64,000 bases of DNA, taken from Cyrtodaria siliqua (lineage: Eukaryota > Mollusca > Bivalvia > Adapedonta > Hiatellidae). Position numbers and translations under genes: made by a program. The notes below the pieces were generated by a model. That model had not been told where the DNA came from. It saw only the letters and a program-made list of their open reading frames with translations, and did not search any database. Below are positions 13,316 through 24,542 of the stretch, piece by piece. Within the stretch, counting starts at the first letter, position 1, and each line of letters starts with the position of its first letter. Location of the stretch: assembly GCA_037043455.1 (NCBI GenBank), contig JAWPHD010011484.1, positions 19,493 to 83,492 on the forward strand, written 5' to 3'.

Positions 13316-14369
13316 CAATTGTTACGCCGTGACCCTGCCGTCACGACACAACATGGGGGGTTCGCTCAGTGTTGACACTTTCTTTCAAAGTTGTGTTCGG
13401 CTTGTTTGTGTATTTTCACATTTGTATACTGCTTGTAAGTTGGATTGAAATGAATACCAGAATCAGTACCTCCACATAAACTGTTATGTTTATTTATCAG
13501 TTTATAACATGTATATTATCAGTACAGGATGTAAATAGATTTATTAAACCAGTACCTATTAATATGTCTGTGTTTATACATCTCTATTTCCATAGAGCAT
13601 AGCAAACTATAAGAATGTGCGCACCAGAAATCACTTCCTTGTATAAAGAAGTATGGTACCCAGGGGGTAGGGATGGTGGATGATTGGGAACTGTAGGCTT
13701 TGACAGAAACTCAAAGGTATCTTTATATTAGCCTTTATGCTGAGTTAATAATCACCTCGTCATCTATACGTCTCTTGAGGGAGCCGGAGCTGGAGCTGGA
13801 GTGGGAGCACATCTGTTTTGTTAATATACGTTGGGTGTCTACAAGTTTAGGCCAGAGATTGACAATTGAGCAGATTTCTCCCCAGTATTTATACTAGTTG
13901 ATGACGTCACGAGTTCAGTTGTGACGTTGTAGTTGCTCCGCCGCTCGGTAGGTCCTGTAACGTCCCGAACGCCACTCAGAACGTACTTCGGCAACGTCCG
14001 ACGCTTTGCTCCGCCGTTTTGGCATCTTCGGAGCGAGTTACTTGATTAAGTGCTTGTTCTGATCCTGCTCCGGCATATGTACATGTAGGAAAATCGAGCG
14101 TCCCGTCAATTAGGAGCATGGCGAGAACGGACGGTTCTCCAGGCTAAATGATGTCGTCTTTCTGGCTTCTAAAAGAGCTTTATCGGATAAATGGATTGTG
14201 GAAGGGGACCGGGGAAGGGCTGGTTTACTGAACGAGATCGGTCTAAATACCTGACATGGCATTTAAAGATGGATTATGGCTTGTGATTTCTGGTGCACTT
14301 GACAAGTTCGATTTTTATCACAACATGCAGCATACAATGAAGAATTACAAATGTGATCGTCGTTACAAT
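13316..14369. mobile_element. Probable 1.05-kb insertion in the 46-bp array
   Basis: Non-array sequence is flanked on both sides by ATGTATACCT (13306-13315 and 14370-14379), and the array resumes in phase, as expected for an insertion with a 10-bp duplication. The ends show an imperfect inverted repeat (ATTGTTACGCCG versus ATTGTAACGACG). The interior has a GGAGCTGGAGCTGGAG stretch and several GACGT boxes but no recognised protein. Confidence 0.4.
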
Positions 14370-14592
14370 ATGTATACCTAACTATTGGTATAGTAGCCAG
14401 GTTAACCAGTAGAATATGTATACCTAACTATTGGTATAGTAGCCAGGTTAGCCAGTAGAATATGTATAACTAACTATATATATTGTTAAAGTAGCCAGGT
14501 TATGTATACCTAACTTTATATATTGTTATAGTAGCCAGGTTATTGACAGAATATGTATACCTAACTTTATCTATTGTTATAGTAGTCGGTTA
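14370..14592 (+). repeat. 46-bp array, right-hand remnant
   Basis: About four or five diverged units, ending in GTTAGCCAGTAGAGTATCC, where it merges with a GGCC-type HINE tail. Confidence 0.85.
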
Positions 14593-14636
14593 GCCAGTAG
14601 AGTATCCACTGTCCCTCTTGGCCCCTTGTATATTTT
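14587..14636 (+). mobile_element. GGCC-family HINE tail remnant at the array edge
   Basis: GCCAGTAGAGTATCC followed by GTCCCTCTTGGCCCCTTGT matches the GGCC tail (GCCAGTAGAGCGTCC, GGCCCTCTTGGGCC, CTTGTTT) with a few changes. Confidence 0.65.
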
Positions 14637-14779
14637 GATGTTTTCATGTTTTCTGGAAATTAGCAATCCTTCTGATCTCATGCTGTTAGTGAACTTCCCT
14701 GTTATATCGATGTCATGTATTAGTTACACAAGGTGGAGGAGACATATTGTTTTTACTGTCTCCATAAATACTGATTCAT

Positions 14780-16000
14780 AAGATTCAGTCTGTCCGTCTG
14801 TCCGTCTCGAATGTTGTCGCTGCTATTCCTCCTAAAGCATTGTTGGATTTCGCTGGAAATTTACAGGATGCATCGGTGTAATATCTAGTTGTGCATATTT
14901 TGTTTGTGTTCCGGTTCGATGACTTTTGACGTAGTTATGGCCCTTTGACGTTTTCACTTTACATATGTTGTCGCCGCTACTCCTCCTAAACCGCTTCTTT
15001 GGATTTGCTGAAAATTTACAGGAAGCATTGGTATAATATCTAGTTGTGCATATCACGTTTGTGTTCCGGTTCGATGATTTTTGACGGAGTTAAGGCCCTT
15101 TGACTTTTTCACCTTAAATTTGTTGTCACTGCTATTCCGCCTAAATAGGTTTTTGGATTTCGCCGAAAATTTACAGGAAGCATTGGTATTATGTCTAGTT
15201 ATGCATTTCGCGTTTGTGCTCTGATTTGATGATTTTTGGCAGAGTTACGGCCCTTTGAAATTTTCGCTTTAAATTTGTTTTTGCCACTGCTCTTAAACCA
15301 CTTGTTGGATTTTGACAGAAGTTGGCAGAAAGAATAAGTTTGATGCATAGTTGTGCATATCGCATTTGATTTCCGGTTTGATGATTTTTGTCTCGCCTTT
15401 TGAAAAAATGCGAGATATAGGCGCCGCTAATGTTGGCGGGCTCGACGGCGTCAACATATTATATAATAACTTTCTTGTCTTTGGCAGTAGATTGTTCAAA
15501 TTTCATATATAACCAATAACTTCCAGCCCTCCAGCAGACCATGGGTCAGTTTCAATTAATTACATGTACCGTCAATATTTTGCGTTATAATTTGCGTGAC
15601 GGTACATGTATTTAAATGGCATTGACTCCGACCTAGTTGGAGGGCTGAAAGTTATTGGCATTAGGAAAGACAATGACAAGGAGGTTATATATGAATGGAT
15701 GTATGATGGACATGTCACTTTAGGTGAGTCACAATGTTGCGCCGACTCTTTTTGATGGAGTTATGGCCCTTTGAAATGTTGTTTAAATTTGTTGTCGCCA
15801 CTACCACCGTCCTAAACCGCTTGTTGGATTTTGATGAAACTTGGTGGGAAGCATCAGTATGATGTCTAGTTGTGCATATGCGTTTCTGTTCAATAATTTG
15901 TGACGGAGTTATGGCCCTTTGAATTTTAACTTATTTTTGTTGTCGCCACTACTATTCCTAAACCCAATTTTGGATTGAAATTAATATGTTCCTATCAAAA
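14780..16000 (+). mobile_element. HINE-like or related repeat with about 155-bp internal units
   Basis: After CTGTCCGTCTGTCCGTCTCG comes a repeated module (TTGTCGCCGCTACTCCTCC, ACAGGAAGCATTGGTATAAT, CGGTTCGATGATTTTTG, GTTATGGCCCTTTGA) near 14812, 14967, 15122, 15270, 15795 and 15940. It is interrupted by unrelated sequence at about 15393-15730. Boundaries are not defined. Confidence 0.55.
15393..15730. mobile_element. Insertion with a head hairpin and a nested foldback MITE
   Basis: It begins TCTCGCCTTTTGAAAAAATG then CGAGA, a hairpin head like those of the other families. Inside, 15500-15697 is a foldback: CCAATAACTTCCAGCCCTCC at 15513 pairs with GGAGGGCTGAAAGTTATTGG ending at 15659, with inner TACATGTACCGTCA/TGACGGTACATGTA and outer TTCATATATAACC/GGTTATATATGAA. 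Confidence 0.6.
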
Positions 16001-16368
16001 TCAAGTCATTATGAAAGACCTTGACCTACTTTTTGGACTAAATTAACACTGAAGTTTTATTTTATGTGACTGACAGCGCTACACATTTTGTAGTTTTACT
16101 ATTGCTTTTGTCTTTTCTTGTTACATAAAAACACTTTTCCACAAAGCCGTAACGTTATCCAAAAATGGTCCATAATTTACTTCCAAACATATCTTAATAC
16201 GGTTGCTATCAACCTTATTTTAACTAGGTTGTACAGTGGGGGGAGACATCTGTTTTTCTCAAAAAAACATATAGTTGATCTTAGGGTCATCAGTTGTACC
16301 TGTCAGGTGTTTATGGCTAACTAAAAAACGCAGAATATTACAAGCTTACCATTTTTTTTTCATTGTAG
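16001..16368. other. Intron sequence upstream of the APIP exon
   Basis: A/T-rich, no repeat family recognised. It ends in the polypyrimidine tract and AG acceptor of the exon at 16369. Confidence 0.6.
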
Positions 16369-16491
16369 ATGCTGGTGCCGTGATACACACCCACTCCAAG
16401 CATGCTGTCATGGCAACACTTCTGTGGCCAGGAACAGAACTAAGAATCACCCACCAGGAGATGATTAAAGGCATCAAAAAGGGAACCAAAT
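16369..16491 (+). CDS. APIP: APIP / methylthioribulose-1-phosphate dehydratase, internal coding exon
   Basis: This exon encodes the catalytic part of a class II aldolase-fold, zinc-dependent dehydratase. The enzyme converts 5-methylthioribulose-1-phosphate to the diketone intermediate of the cytosolic methionine salvage pathway; in mammals the protein is also known as an Apaf-1-interacting cell-death inhibitor. The translation reads (D)AGAVIHTHS, then [12 protein letters not shown]. The two His of HTHS correspond to zinc ligands and the Glu of HQEM to the catalytic acid of the human enzyme. The 5' boundary follows a T-run and CATTGTAG (acceptor, 16351-16368). The exon opens with the last two bases of the Asp codon (phase 1). 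The 3' boundary is a GTAAAC donor at 16492, leaving one base (t) that joins the next exon as TCC (Ser). With this junction the length matches human APIP exactly across the join. A 30-bp tandem array starts about 10 bp after the donor. The identification is close to certain; exact boundaries are inferred by homology. Confidence 0.95.
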
Positions 16492-16499
16492 GTAAACAG

Positions 16500-18473
16500 T
16501 ACAGTATTCATATGGGGGTAATATTAGCTACAGTATTCATGTGGGGGTCAATATCAGCTACAGTATTCATGTGGGGATCAATATTAGCTACAGTATTCAT
16601 GTGGGGGTAATATTAGTCATGTGGGGTCAATATTAGCTACAGTATTCATGTGGGGGTCAATATCAGCTACAGTATTCATGTGGGTGTCAATATCAGCTAC
16701 AGTATTCATGTGGGGGTCAATATTAGCTACAGTATTCATGTGGGGTCAATATTAGCTACAGTATTCATGTGGGGGTCAATATCAGCTACAGTATTCATGT
16801 GGGGGTCAGTATTAGCTACTGTATTCATGTGGGGGTCAATATTAGCTACAGTATTCATGTGGGATCAATATTAGCTACAGTATTCATGTGGGGGTCAATA
16901 TCAGCTACAGTATTCATGTGGGGGTCAATATCAGCTACAGTATTCATGTGGGTGTCAATATCAGCTACAGTATTCATGTGGGGGTCAATATTAGCTACAG
17001 TATTCATGTGGGGTCAATATTAGCTACAGTGTTCATGTGGGGGTCAATATCAGCTACAGTATTCATGTGGGGATCAATATTAGCTACAGTATTCATGTGG
17101 GGGTAATATTAGTCATGTGGGGATCAATATTAGCTGCAGTATTCATGTGGGGGTCAATATTAGCTACAGTATTCATGTGGGGGTCAATATTAGCTGCAGT
17201 ATTCATGTGGGGGTCAATATTAGCTACAGTATTCATGTGGGGGTCAATATCAGCTACAGTATTCATGTGGGTGTCAATATCAGCTACAGTATTCATGTGG
17301 GGGTCAATATTAGCTACAGTATTCATGTGGGGTCAATATCAGCTACAGTATTTATGTGGGGGTAATATTAGTCATGTGGGGGTCAATATTAGCTACAGTA
17401 TTCATGTGGGGGTCAATATCAGCTACAGTATTCATGTGGGGATCAATATTAGCTACAGTATTCATGTGGGGGTAATATTAGTCATGTGGGGGTCAATATT
17501 AGCTACAGTATTCATGTGGGGGTCAATATTAGCTACAGTATTTATGTGGGGGTCAATATTAGCTACAGTATTCATGTGGGGGTCAATATTAGCTACAGTA
17601 TTCATGTGGGTGTCAATATCAGCTACAGTATTCATGTGGGGGTCAATATCAGCTACAGTATTCATGTGGGGGTCAATATTAGCTACAGTATTCATGTGGG
17701 GTCAATATCAGCTACAGTATTCATGTGGGGGTAATATTAGTCATGTGGGGGTGAATATTAGCTACAGTATTCATGTGGGGGTCAATATCAGCTACAGTAT
17801 TCATGTGGGGATCAATATTAGCTACAGTATTCATGTGGGGGTAATATTAGTCATGTGGGGGTCAATATTAGCTACAGTATTCATGTGGGGGTCAATATAA
17901 GCTACAGTATTCATGTGGGGGTCAATATTAGCTACAGTATTCATGTGGGGGTCAATATCAGCTACAGTATTCATGTGGGGGGTCAATATTAGCAACAGTA
18001 TTCATGTGGGGGTCAATATCAGCTACAGTATTTATGTGGGGGTCAATATTAGCTACAGTATTCATGTGGGTGTCAATATCAGCTACAGTATTCATGTGGG
18101 GTCAATATCAGCTACAGTATTCATGTGGGGGTCAATATAAGCTACAGTATTCATGTGGGGGTCAATATTAGCTACAGTATTCATGTGGGGGTCAATATTA
18201 GCTACAGTATTCATGTGGGGGTCAATATAAGCTACAGTATTCATGTGGGGGTCAATATCAGCTACAGTATTCATGTGGGGGTCAATATTAGCTACCGTAT
18301 TCATGTGGGGGTCAATATAAGCTACATTATTCATGTGGGGGTCAATATAAGCTACAGTATTCATGTGGAGGTCAATATTAGCTACAGTATTCATGTGGGG
18401 TCAGTATTAGCTACAGTATTCATGTGGGGGTCAATATTAGCTACAGTATTCATGTGGGGGTCAGTATAGCTCA
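16500..18473 (+). repeat. 30-bp tandem array abutting an APIP splice donor (about 65 copies)
   Basis: The unit is TATTCATGTGGGGG plus TCAATATTAGCTACAG, with TTAG, TCAG and TAAG variants. A short variant unit (GGTAATATTAGTCATGTGG) recurs at 17102, 17361, 17471, 17730 and 17840. The spacings 17102-17471, 17361-17730 and 17471-17840 are all 369 bp, defining a higher-order repeat. The period is 30, a multiple of three, so several frames stay open. Confidence 0.95.
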
Positions 18474-18500
18474 GGTGAGCTTTATGACTGTCTTTTGTCT
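18466..18500 (+). mobile_element. Possible tail of an AGCTCACCTGAGC-type HINE element
   Basis: AGCTCAGGTGAGC occurs directly at the end of the 30-bp array. It is the reverse complement of GCTCACCTGAGC in the head of E6 (23267). The expected terminal hairpin is not clear. Confidence 0.4.
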
Positions 18501-19018
18501 GTTGTATTTCCATTGAGTTAAGGTGTGTGTTATAAATGGAGAAAACATTGCTCTTTTGTTTGTCGTCATCTCATCTTGCATTTATTGAAGTTATTATTTG
18601 AATTATAACTGAGTTTTACGAACAGTGTTCTGCTGAAGTATGGAAATGAATACTCTGGTTTTGAACTCTACCTTCAGAGCATTACTAAGTATCTGATTTT
18701 ACGAGTTTTGAACAATCAGGGCACATGACTGCTGTCGGAAAAGGCCTTGATTTTACGAAAAATACTCCATATTTGGATCATTCAGCATTGCCTTCGGTTT
18801 GTGTGGATCATGTATTCCTGTCCGTCCATCCGTCTGTACGTATGTCCGTGTGTAATGTTGCATAACTCCTCCTAAACCACTAGGCGGAATTCAACCAAAT
18901 TTAGTGTATGACTTCCCCAAATCGTGACAACATGCAAGAGCAACATTGTTTTTGACCACCCCAAGGTGCCCGCCCCAGGGGTCAAAAACACTAAAAATTC
19001 AACTACACTATTATTTTT
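18501..19018. other. Mostly unassigned; hairpin-element fragment at about 18810-19000
   Basis: A GTCCGTCCATCCGTCTG tract, CTCCTCCTAAACCAC and CGGAATTCAACCAAATTTAG resemble the 5' part of the hairpin-element bodies. I see no gene. Confidence 0.4.
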
Positions 19019-20856
19019 AGCTCTCTACTGGCCAAGGGCCAGCAGAGCTTATGGGATGGCAAGTTGTCCGTCGTCCGTCCGTCGTTAACTTTTGTCTCAT
19101 TAAGATGATAGGGCCTTCATTTTTCATGCAATCTTTACCAAACTTTAACAAGTTGTTAATATCAATGAAAGCTCGGACAAGTTCGAAAACCAGCCAGATC
19201 GAACCAGTAACAGCAGAGTTATGGCCCTTGGTTTAGTTAAAAATGCTATATTTTGCCTCGTTAAGACAATAGGGCCTAATTTTTCATCCGATCTTTACCA
19301 AACTGTACCAGATTGTTAATATCAATAAATGCTTGGACAAGTTTGAAAACCAGCCAGATCGGACCAGCAAAAGCAGAGTTATAGCCCTTGATTTAGTTAA
19401 AAATGCTATATTTTGCCTATTTAAGACAATAGGGCCTATATTTTTCATCCGATCTTTACCAAACTTTACCATCTTGTTAATATCAATGAAAGCTTGGATA
19501 AGTTCGAAAACCAGCCAGATTGGACTAGTAACAGTGGAGTTATGGCCCTTGATTTAGTTAAAAGGGCTATATTTTGCCTCAAGACGATAGGGTCTTCATT
19601 TTTAATCCGATCTTTACCAAACATTACCAGATTGTTAAAATCAATGAAAGCTTGGACAAGTTCGAAAACCAGCCAGATCGGACCAGCAACAGCGGAGTTA
19701 TGGCCCTTGATTTAGTTAAAAATGCTATATTTTGCCTTGTTAAGACGATAGGGCCTTCATTTTTCGTCCGATCTTAACTAATCTTTACCAGATTGTTAAT
19801 ATAAATGAAAGCTCAGACCAAGTTTGAAAACCAGCCAGTTCGGACCAGTAACAGCGGAGTTATGGCCCTTGATTTTGTTAAAAATGCTATATTTTGCCTC
19901 GTTAATACGATAGGGTCTTCATTTTTCATCCGATCTTTACCAAACTTTACCAGATTTTTACTATCAATGAAAGCTGCGACAAGTTTGAAAACCAGCCAGA
20001 TTTGACCATTTACACCGGAGTTATGGCCCTTGATTTTCTGAAATATGCTATATTTTGGCCTCATTAAGAAGAAAGGGCATTCATTTAGCCAGATTTCATT
20101 GAAATTGTTCAGGGATGATCAGTACCAAGCCTAGTTGTACATATTGTCACCGTGTTCCGGTTGAATGATTTTGGCGGAGTTATGTCCCCTTAAAGGTTTT
20201 AATACACATACTTTGTTCTGACTAGTTCTCCTGAACCCTGGCCGGATTTAAATGAAACTTTTTAGGGATGATCAGTTCCAGGTCTAGTTGTGCAAATCTT
20301 TGCCATGCCGGTTGAATGCTTTTTGGCAGAGTTATGGTCCTTTAAAGGTTTTAATACACAAACCTTGTCTGGACTATTCTCCTGAACATCTCCCCACATT
20401 TCAACGAAACTTTACAGGGATGATCAGCACCAAGCTTAGTTGTGCATATCATTGTCGCATTCCGGTTAACAGATTTTTGGTGGAGTTATGGCCCTTTAAA
20501 GGTTTTTGATACACAAACATTTTCCGGGCTAGTTTTCCTGAACCCCTGGCTGGATTTTAACAAAACTTGACACGGATGATCAGTATCAAGCATATCATCG
20601 CCATATTAGGGTTGAATGATTTTTGGCAGAGTTATGACCCCTTAAAGGTTTTAATACACTAACTTTGTACAGACTAGTTCTCCTGAACCTCTGGCTGGAT
20701 TTCAACGAAACTTGTCGGGGACAATCAGTTCCAAGCCTAGTTGCGTATTTCATCACCATGTTCTGGTTGAACGATATTTGAAAGAGTTATGGCCCCTTGT
20801 GCATAAACTTTATCTTTAGCCAGTAGAGCGTCCACAGGCCCTCTTGGGCCTCTTGT
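19019..20856 (+). mobile_element. E3: HINE-like element, GGCC family
   Basis: The head is AGCTCTCTACTGGCC-AAG-GGCCAGCAGAGCT in a T-run, then GTCCGTCGTCCGTCCGTCG and TTAACTTTTG. The first half is repeats of about 162 bp (CATCCGATCTTTACCAAACT, GTTATGGCCCTTGATTTAGT). The second half is repeats of about 150 bp (GGGATGATCAGTACCAAGCC, AAAGGTTTTAATACACAAAC). The tail is GCCAGTAGAGCGTCC, hairpin GGCCCTCTTGGGCC, then TCTTGTTT. Confidence 0.8.
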
Positions 20857-20865
20857 TTTATTATT

Positions 20866-22810
20866 AGCTCTACTGGCCAAGGGCCAGCAGAGCTCATGGG
20901 ATGGTGTGATGTCCGTCGTCCGGCGTCCGTCCGTTAACTTTTACCTCGTTAAGACGATAGGGCCTTCATTTTTCATCCGATCTTTACCAAACTTTAATAG
21001 ATTGTTAATATTAATAAAAGCTCGAACAAGTTCGAAAACCAGCTAGATCAGACCAGTAACAGCGGAGTTATGGCCCTTGATTTAGTTAAAAATGCTATAT
21101 TTTGCCTCATTAAGACGATAGGGCCTTCATTTTTCATCCAATCTTTACCAAACTGTACCAGATTGTTAATATCAATGACAGCTTGGACAAGTTCGAAAAA
21201 CAGCCAGATCAGACCAGCAGCAGCAGAGTTATAGCCCTTGATTTAGTTAAAAATGCTATATTTTGCCTCGTTAAGACAATAGGGCCTTCATTTTTCATCC
21301 GATCTTTACCGAACTTTACCATCTTGTTAATATCAATGAAAGCTTGGATAAGTTCGAAAAACAGCTAGATTGGACTAGTAACAGTGGAGTTATGGCCCTT
21401 GATTTAGTTAAAAATGCTATATTTTGCCTCGTTAAGGCGATAGGGTCTTCATTTTTCATCCGATCTTTACCAAACATTACCAGATTGTTAATATCAATAA
21501 AAGCTTGGACAAGTTCGAAAGCCAGCCAGATCACCCCAGTAACAGCGGAGTTATGGCCCTTGATTTAGTTAAAAATGCTATATTTTGCCTCGTTAAGACG
21601 ATAGGGCCTTCATTTTTCATCTAATCTTTACCAAACTGTACCAGATTGTTAATATAAATGGAAGCTGCGACAAGTATGAAAACCATCCAGTTCGGACCAG
21701 TAACAGCGGAGTTATGGCTCTTGATTTAGTTAAAAATGCTATATTTTGCCTCGTTTATACGATAGGGTCCTAATTTTTCATCCGATCTTTACCAAACTTT
21801 ACCAGATTGTTACTATCAGTGAAAGCTTTCTGAAATATGCTAAATTTCATTAAGAAGAAAGGGCCTTCATTTAGCCAGATTTCATTGAAATTTTTTAGGG
21901 ATGATCAGTACCAAGCCTAGTTGTACATATCGTCACCGTGTTCCGGTTGAATGAGTTTGGCGGAGTTATGTCCCTTTAAAGGTTTTAATACACAAACTTT
22001 GTTCTGACTAGTTCTCCTGAACCCTGGCCAGATTTAAACAAAACTTTTTAGGGATGATCAATTCCAGGTCTAGTTTTGCAAATCTTTGCCGTGTTCAGGT
22101 TGAATGATTTTTGGCAGAGTTATGGTCCTTTAAAGGTTTTAATACACAAACTTTGTCTGGTCTGGACTATTCTCCTGAACATCTCCCCACATTTCAACGA
22201 AACTTTACAGGGATGATCAGCACCAAGCTTAATTGTGTATATCATCGTCGCATTCCGGTTAACAGATTTTTGGTGGAGTTATGGCCCTTTAAAGGTTTTT
22301 GATACACAAGCATTTTCCGGGCTAGTTCTCCTAAACCCCTGGCTGGATTTCAACAACTTGACAAGGATGATCAGAATCAAGCCTAGTTGTGCATATCATC
22401 GCCATATTCGGGTTGAATGATTTTTGGCAGAGTTATGGCCCTTTAAAGGTTTTAATAGAGAAACGTTGTCCAGATTAGTCTGTTCTGAACTCCTTGCTGG
22501 ATTTCAACGAATCTTGATAGGGATGATCAGTACCAAGCCTAGTTGCACCTATCATTGCCGTGTTCTGGTTGAATGAATTTTGGCAGAGTTATGACCCCTT
22601 AAAGGTTTTAATACACTAACTTTGTACAGACTAGTTCTCCTGAACCTCTGGCTGGATTTCAACGAAACTTGTCAGGGACAATCAGTACCAAGCCTAGTTG
22701 TATATATCACCATTTTAGTTGAACGATATTTGAAAGAGTTATGGCCCCTTGTGCATAAAATTTATCTTTAGCCAGTAGAGTGTCCACAGGCCCTCTTGGG
22801 CCTCTTGTTT
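20866..22810 (+). mobile_element. E4: HINE-like element, GGCC family, head-to-tail with E3
   Basis: It has the same head, two-part body and tail as E3, starting 9 bp after the E3 end (TTATTATT spacer). The tail is GCCAGTAGAGTGTCC, GGCCCTCTTGGGCC, TCTTGTTTT. Confidence 0.8.
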
Positions 22811-22873
22811 TTACATACAAATTGGTATTTATACCCATCTATATAAGATACACAACATATCAAACAGGTTTTT

Positions 22874-23252
22874 AGTTCTACTGGCCAAAGGCCAGCAGAG
22901 CTTATGGGATGCCGAGTTGTCCGTCGTCCGTCCGTCTGTCGTTAACTTTTGCCTCGTTAAGATAGGGCCTCCATTTTTCATCCGATCTTTACCAATCTTT
23001 ACTAGATTGTTAGTGTCTATGAAAGCTCGGATAAGTTTGAAAATCAACCAGATCGGAACAGTAACAGCGGAGTTATGTCCCTTGATTTAGTTAAAAATCC
23101 TATATTTTGCCTCATTAAGACGATACTTCATTTTTCATCCGATCTTTACCAAATTTTACCAGATTGTTAATGTCAATAAAAGCTCGGACAAGTTCTTTGT
23201 TAAGGCGATAGGCCTTCATTTTTCATCTGATCTATACGAAACTATACCAGAT
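22874..23252 (+). mobile_element. E5: 5' fragment of a GGCC-family element
   Basis: The head is AGTTCTACTGGCC-AAA-GGCCAGCAGAGCT plus about two 162-bp body units. There is no tail; it stops in a T-run just before E6. Confidence 0.7.
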
Positions 23253-23259
23253 TTTTTGG

Positions 23260-23266
<7 letters not shown>

Positions 23267-23290
<24 letters not shown>

Positions 23291-24542
23291 AGGTGAGCTA
23301 TTGGGATCACTCTTCGTCCGTCGTCCGTCCGTCCTCGTCCGTCGTCGTCCGTCGTCGTCGTTAACTTTTGCTTCAAACGACTTCTCCTCAGAAACCGCTT
23401 GGCCAATTTTGACCAAACTTCATGTGGATGATCCTTAAAAGAATGCTTTTTAGATTTGTTAAAATTAGGTCAGCGCGACATCCAAGATGGCCGCCATTAC
23501 CATATATGGTCGAAACCTTAAAAAATCTTCTTCTCAAGAACCGCTAAACAGATTTCAACAGTGTTTCTTTTAAAATGATCGCCAATGCCTAGACTATCAA
23601 GTTTGTTCAAATGAAGTCCCTGGGGTAAAAAATTGCCATGCCCCGGAGGTCCAAAGTTTGTATATTGAGATTTTGCCTGTTTTTCATATAGTCATATAGG
23701 AAAAAACTTTAAAAAATCTTCTTCTCTGAAACCACAAGGCACAGAGGTCTCATGTATTACATGTAGCATCAGCTTATGGTCCTTTACCAATTTTGTTCAA
23801 ATGGTGACCCACGGGTCACATTTGGCCCCGCCCCAAGGGTCACATGTTTTACATAGACATGTATAGGGAAAAAACTTAAAAAATCTTCTTCTCTGAAACT
23901 GTAAGAGCCAGAGGTTTAATATTTTGCATTTGCTATAAGCTTATGGTCCTCTACCAAGTTTGTTCAAATGGTGACCCAGGGGTCACATTTGGCCCTGCCC
24001 CCGGGGGTCACAGTTTTACTTAGGCTTGTATAGGGAAAAACTGAAAAAAATCTTCTTCTCTGGAACCACATGGCACGGAGCTCTCATGTATTACGTGTAG
24101 CATCAGCTTATGGTCCTCTACTTAGTTTGTTCAAATGGTGACCCTGGGGTCAAATTTGTCTCCGCCCCGGGGGTCACAGTTTTACATAGACTTATATAGG
24201 AATTTTTTTTAAAAAACTTCTCGGAAACTACAAGAGCCAGAGGTTTGATATTTTGCATTTACTATAGCTTATGGTCCTTTACCAAGTTTGTTCAAATAGT
24301 GACCCTTGGGTCACATTTGGCCCCGCCCCAAGAGTCACATGTTTTACATAGACATGTATAGGGAAAAACTTAAAAAATCTTCTTCTCTGAAACTGCAAGA
24401 GCCAGAGGTTTAATATTTTGTATTTGCTATAAGCTCATGGTCCTCTACCAATTTGGTTCAAATGGTGACCCAGGGGTCACATTTGGCCCCGCCCCGGGGG
24501 TCACAGTTTTACATAGGCTTGTATAGGGAAAAACTGAAAAAA
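23267..24542 (+). mobile_element. E6: HINE-like element, AGCTCACCTGAGCC family, 3' end replaced
   Basis: The head hairpin is AGCTCACCTGAGCC-GAA-GGCTCAAAGGTGAGCT, then (CGTCCGTCGT)n and GTTAACTTTTGC. The body has modules such as CCAAGATGGCCGCCATTACC, TTCAAATGGTGACCC and CCCCGGGGGTCACAG. It ends abruptly where E7 begins, sharing AAAAAATC. Confidence 0.7.

Noticed and set aside
16500..18473. Long open frames in several frames and both strands (repeat peptides such as [11 protein letters not shown])
   Set aside because: The 30-bp period is a multiple of three, so a stop-free unit stays open for the whole array. There is no protein logic and the frames overlap each other.
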